Both the position numbers and the translations under genes were made by a program. DNA of 53,334 bases, from NCBI GenBank assembly GCA_945830345.1, contig CALZYS010000002.1, positions 1 to 53,334 on the forward strand, in the 5' to 3' direction. The notes beneath the pieces are model-generated. The model saw only the letters and a list, made by a program, of their open reading frames with translations. It did not search any database and was not told the DNA's origin. This document shows positions 52,109 to 53,334 of the stretch, one piece after another. This DNA is from an uncultured Prevotella sp. (lineage in GTDB: Bacteria > Bacteroidota > Bacteroidia > Bacteroidales > Bacteroidaceae). The number at the start of each line of letters is the position of its first letter. Within the stretch, counting starts at the first letter, position 1.

Positions 52109-53209
52109 TTATTTTTTTAATTCATTAAAATATGTGTCGAGCAAATCCTGTGCCGCCGTGAAGCTCGTCTTCTCGCCGCCAAGTACTGTTGCCTCCGCCT
52201 TCTTCAGCATCTGACGTATCGTCGCATTCTGATAGAAGTTAGAGCGCAGGTGCTCGTTGATGCTCTCATACATCCAGTATTTGCTCTGCTCGTTGCGTCG
52301 ATACTGGAAGTAGCCGTTGTGCTTCACGAAGTCTATGTATTCATACACCATGTCCCATATCTCCTTGATGCCCGTGCCATAAAATCCACTGTAGCAAAGC
52401 ACCTTGGGCGTCCAGCCGCTTTCGGGTTGGGGGAAGAAGTGAAGGGCGTTGCGGAAACTGGTGGCCGCCATGTGGCATTTGTCAACATTCTCGCCGTCGC
52501 ATTTGTTGATGCATATTCCGTCGGATATCTCCATGATTCCGCGCTTGATGCCTTGCAGTTCATCGCCGGTGCCCGCCAACTGTATCAGCAGGAAGAAATC
52601 CACCATCGAGTGGCATGCCGTCTCACTCTGACCTACGCCCACCGTCTCCACGAATATCTTGTCAAATCCCGCTGCCTCGCACAGGATGATTGTCTCGCGC
52701 GTCTTGCGGGCCACGCCGCCGAGAGAGCCTGCCGATGGGCTGGGGCGTATGAACGACTTGGGATGCTGGGAGAGCTTCTCCATGCGGGTCTTGTCGCCGA
52801 GGATACTGCCCTTGGATAGTTCGCTCGACGGGTCGATGGCAAGCACTGCCAATTTGCCGCCGTAGGTGTTGAGCACGTAGGTGCCAAACTCGTCGATGGA
52901 TGTCGATTTGCCCGCTCCCGGCACTCCACTGATACCTATGCGTATTGATTTGCCGCTATATGGCAGACATTTCTCAATCACCTCCTGAGCCTTGGCTTGG
53001 TGCTGGGGATTGACACTTTCGATTAGGGTGACAGCCTGACTGAGGATTGTCACGTTGCCTTTCACTATTCCCTCCACCATGTCGCTCACTGATAGCTCAC
53101 GGCGCTTGAATCGGGCGCGGTTGAGGTAGGGGTTCACTATTGATGGCTGGGCCACTCCGTCGTTCACGGTGAGGCCTTTATATTCGCTGCTGTTTTCTGG
53201 GTGTTCCAT
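52109..53209 (-). CDS. meaB: Methylmalonyl-CoA mutase-associated GTPase MeaB
   Basis: A 366-residue G3E-type GTPase that protects and reactivates B12-dependent methylmalonyl-CoA mutase. The P-loop is GVPGAGKST; further G motifs are AIDPSS, the switch segment ETVGVGQSE, and the NKCD guanine motif in CINKCDGEN. The N-terminal MVEGIVKGNVTILSQAVTLIES leader helix and the C-terminal dimerisation arm are present. The start is put at MEHPEN (53209), since the 14 residues upstream (to 53251) look unlike family sequence. The mutase genes are not in the window. It supports succinate-propionate metabolism. Confidence 0.93.
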   Translation of the reverse strand: MEHPENSSEYKGLTVNDGVAQPSIVNPYLNRARFKRRELSVSDMVEGIVKGNVTILSQAVTLIESVNPQHQAKAQEVIEKCLPYSGKSIRIGISGVPGAGKSTSIDEFGTYVLNTYGGKLAVLAIDPSSELSKGSILGDKTRMEKLSQHPKSFIRPSPSAGSLGGVARKTRETIILCEAAGFDKIFVETVGVGQSETACHSMVDFFLLIQLAGTGDELQGIKRGIMEISDGICINKCDGENVDKCHMAATSFRNALHFFPQPESGWTPKVLCYSGFYGTGIKEIWDMVYEYIDFVKHNGYFQYRRNEQSKYWMYESINEHLRSNFYQNATIRQMLKKAEATVLGGEKTSFTAAQDLLDTYFNELKK

Positions 53210-53278
53210 TGCTATTCTTTTTTGTGGACTCGAAACTGACGTTTCGAGCACGGGGACTGTTGTACTATCTTTCTTTGG

Positions 53279-53334
53279 TTATTTTATTTTTATTACTACT
53301 TTTGCCTTGTTGGGGTCGTTGGTGATCATGAGCA
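53279..53334 (-). CDS. C-terminal end of an unidentified minus-strand gene
   Basis: Only the last codons are visible: LMITNDPNKAKVVIKIK then a TAA at 53281-53279. The short strand-like end with ITNDPNK resembles the close of DUF1573-type beta-sandwich proteins, but 17 residues cannot establish that. Confidence 0.4.
   Translation of the reverse strand, partial: LMITNDPNKAKVVIKIK

Overview
The window reads as chromosomal DNA of a Bacteroidales bacterium, most likely Prevotella or a close relative. The evidence is the recurring Bacteroidetes promoter form (TTG, 18 to 22 bases, TAnnTTTG) in front of many genes, A-rich leaders with little Shine-Dalgarno signal, many lipoproteins with a short lipobox, type V (FimA/Mfa1-like) pilins, FISUMP domains, a TrpB2-type tryptophan synthase and a DUF5020/DUF3575/DUF5119 gene set. 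Species assignment is inference.

Layout. 1-2655: the start of an EamA permease (minus strand, cut by the window edge), then an AAA ATPase and a DUF4435/TOPRIM-like protein whose pairing resembles the PARIS anti-phage module. 2685-9558: housekeeping genes glyS and an FKBP isomerase (minus), divergent from a topoisomerase IV A-subunit gene that overlaps a DUF3316 gene, which overlaps an S41 protease. 9614-12954: an accessory stretch starting at tRNA-Leu(TAG), with a MntA/HepT-type toxin-antitoxin pair, a repeat-rich non-coding region, a truncated VirE-type primase/helicase gene, a strong promoter driving a candidate structured RNA, and a stand-alone LytTR DNA-binding protein.

13292-21191 holds three consecutive secreted proteins: a 2006-residue mostly helical protein ending in dockerin-like, cohesin-like and sorting segments, a protein with two cohesin-like modules plus a dockerin, and a small cohesin-like protein with a similar C-terminal tail. 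They look like one surface assembly. 21426-33225: umuDC, guaB, an envelope set (two parvulin isomerases and an OstA/LptA-like protein), mutL, a barrel protein that looks like an OmpA family member without its peptidoglycan-binding domain, and pepT. 33356-38015: trpB2, tRNA-Val(TAC), the cytochrome c maturation pair ResB-like/CcsA and the tri-heme cytochrome c peroxidase that probably depends on it.

38477-48742 is a seven-gene type V pilus locus: DUF3575 protein, DUF5119 lipoprotein, and five fimbrillin-like lipoproteins, the last three carrying C-terminal FISUMP domains suited to a pilus tip. The window closes with a DUF5020 outer-membrane protein, a DUF1846 protein, ispH and meaB (both minus) and the last codons of another minus-strand gene.

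A second layer runs through the region: short AT-rich micro-tandem repeats sit at many gene junctions, in places supplying stop codons, start codons or purine-rich spacers, and several longer perfect inverted repeats (31 bp, 18 bp arms) lie between genes. The best candidates for something undescribed are the cohesin/dockerin surface cluster, the structured RNA with its possible leader role for LytTR, and the compact PARIS-like pair.
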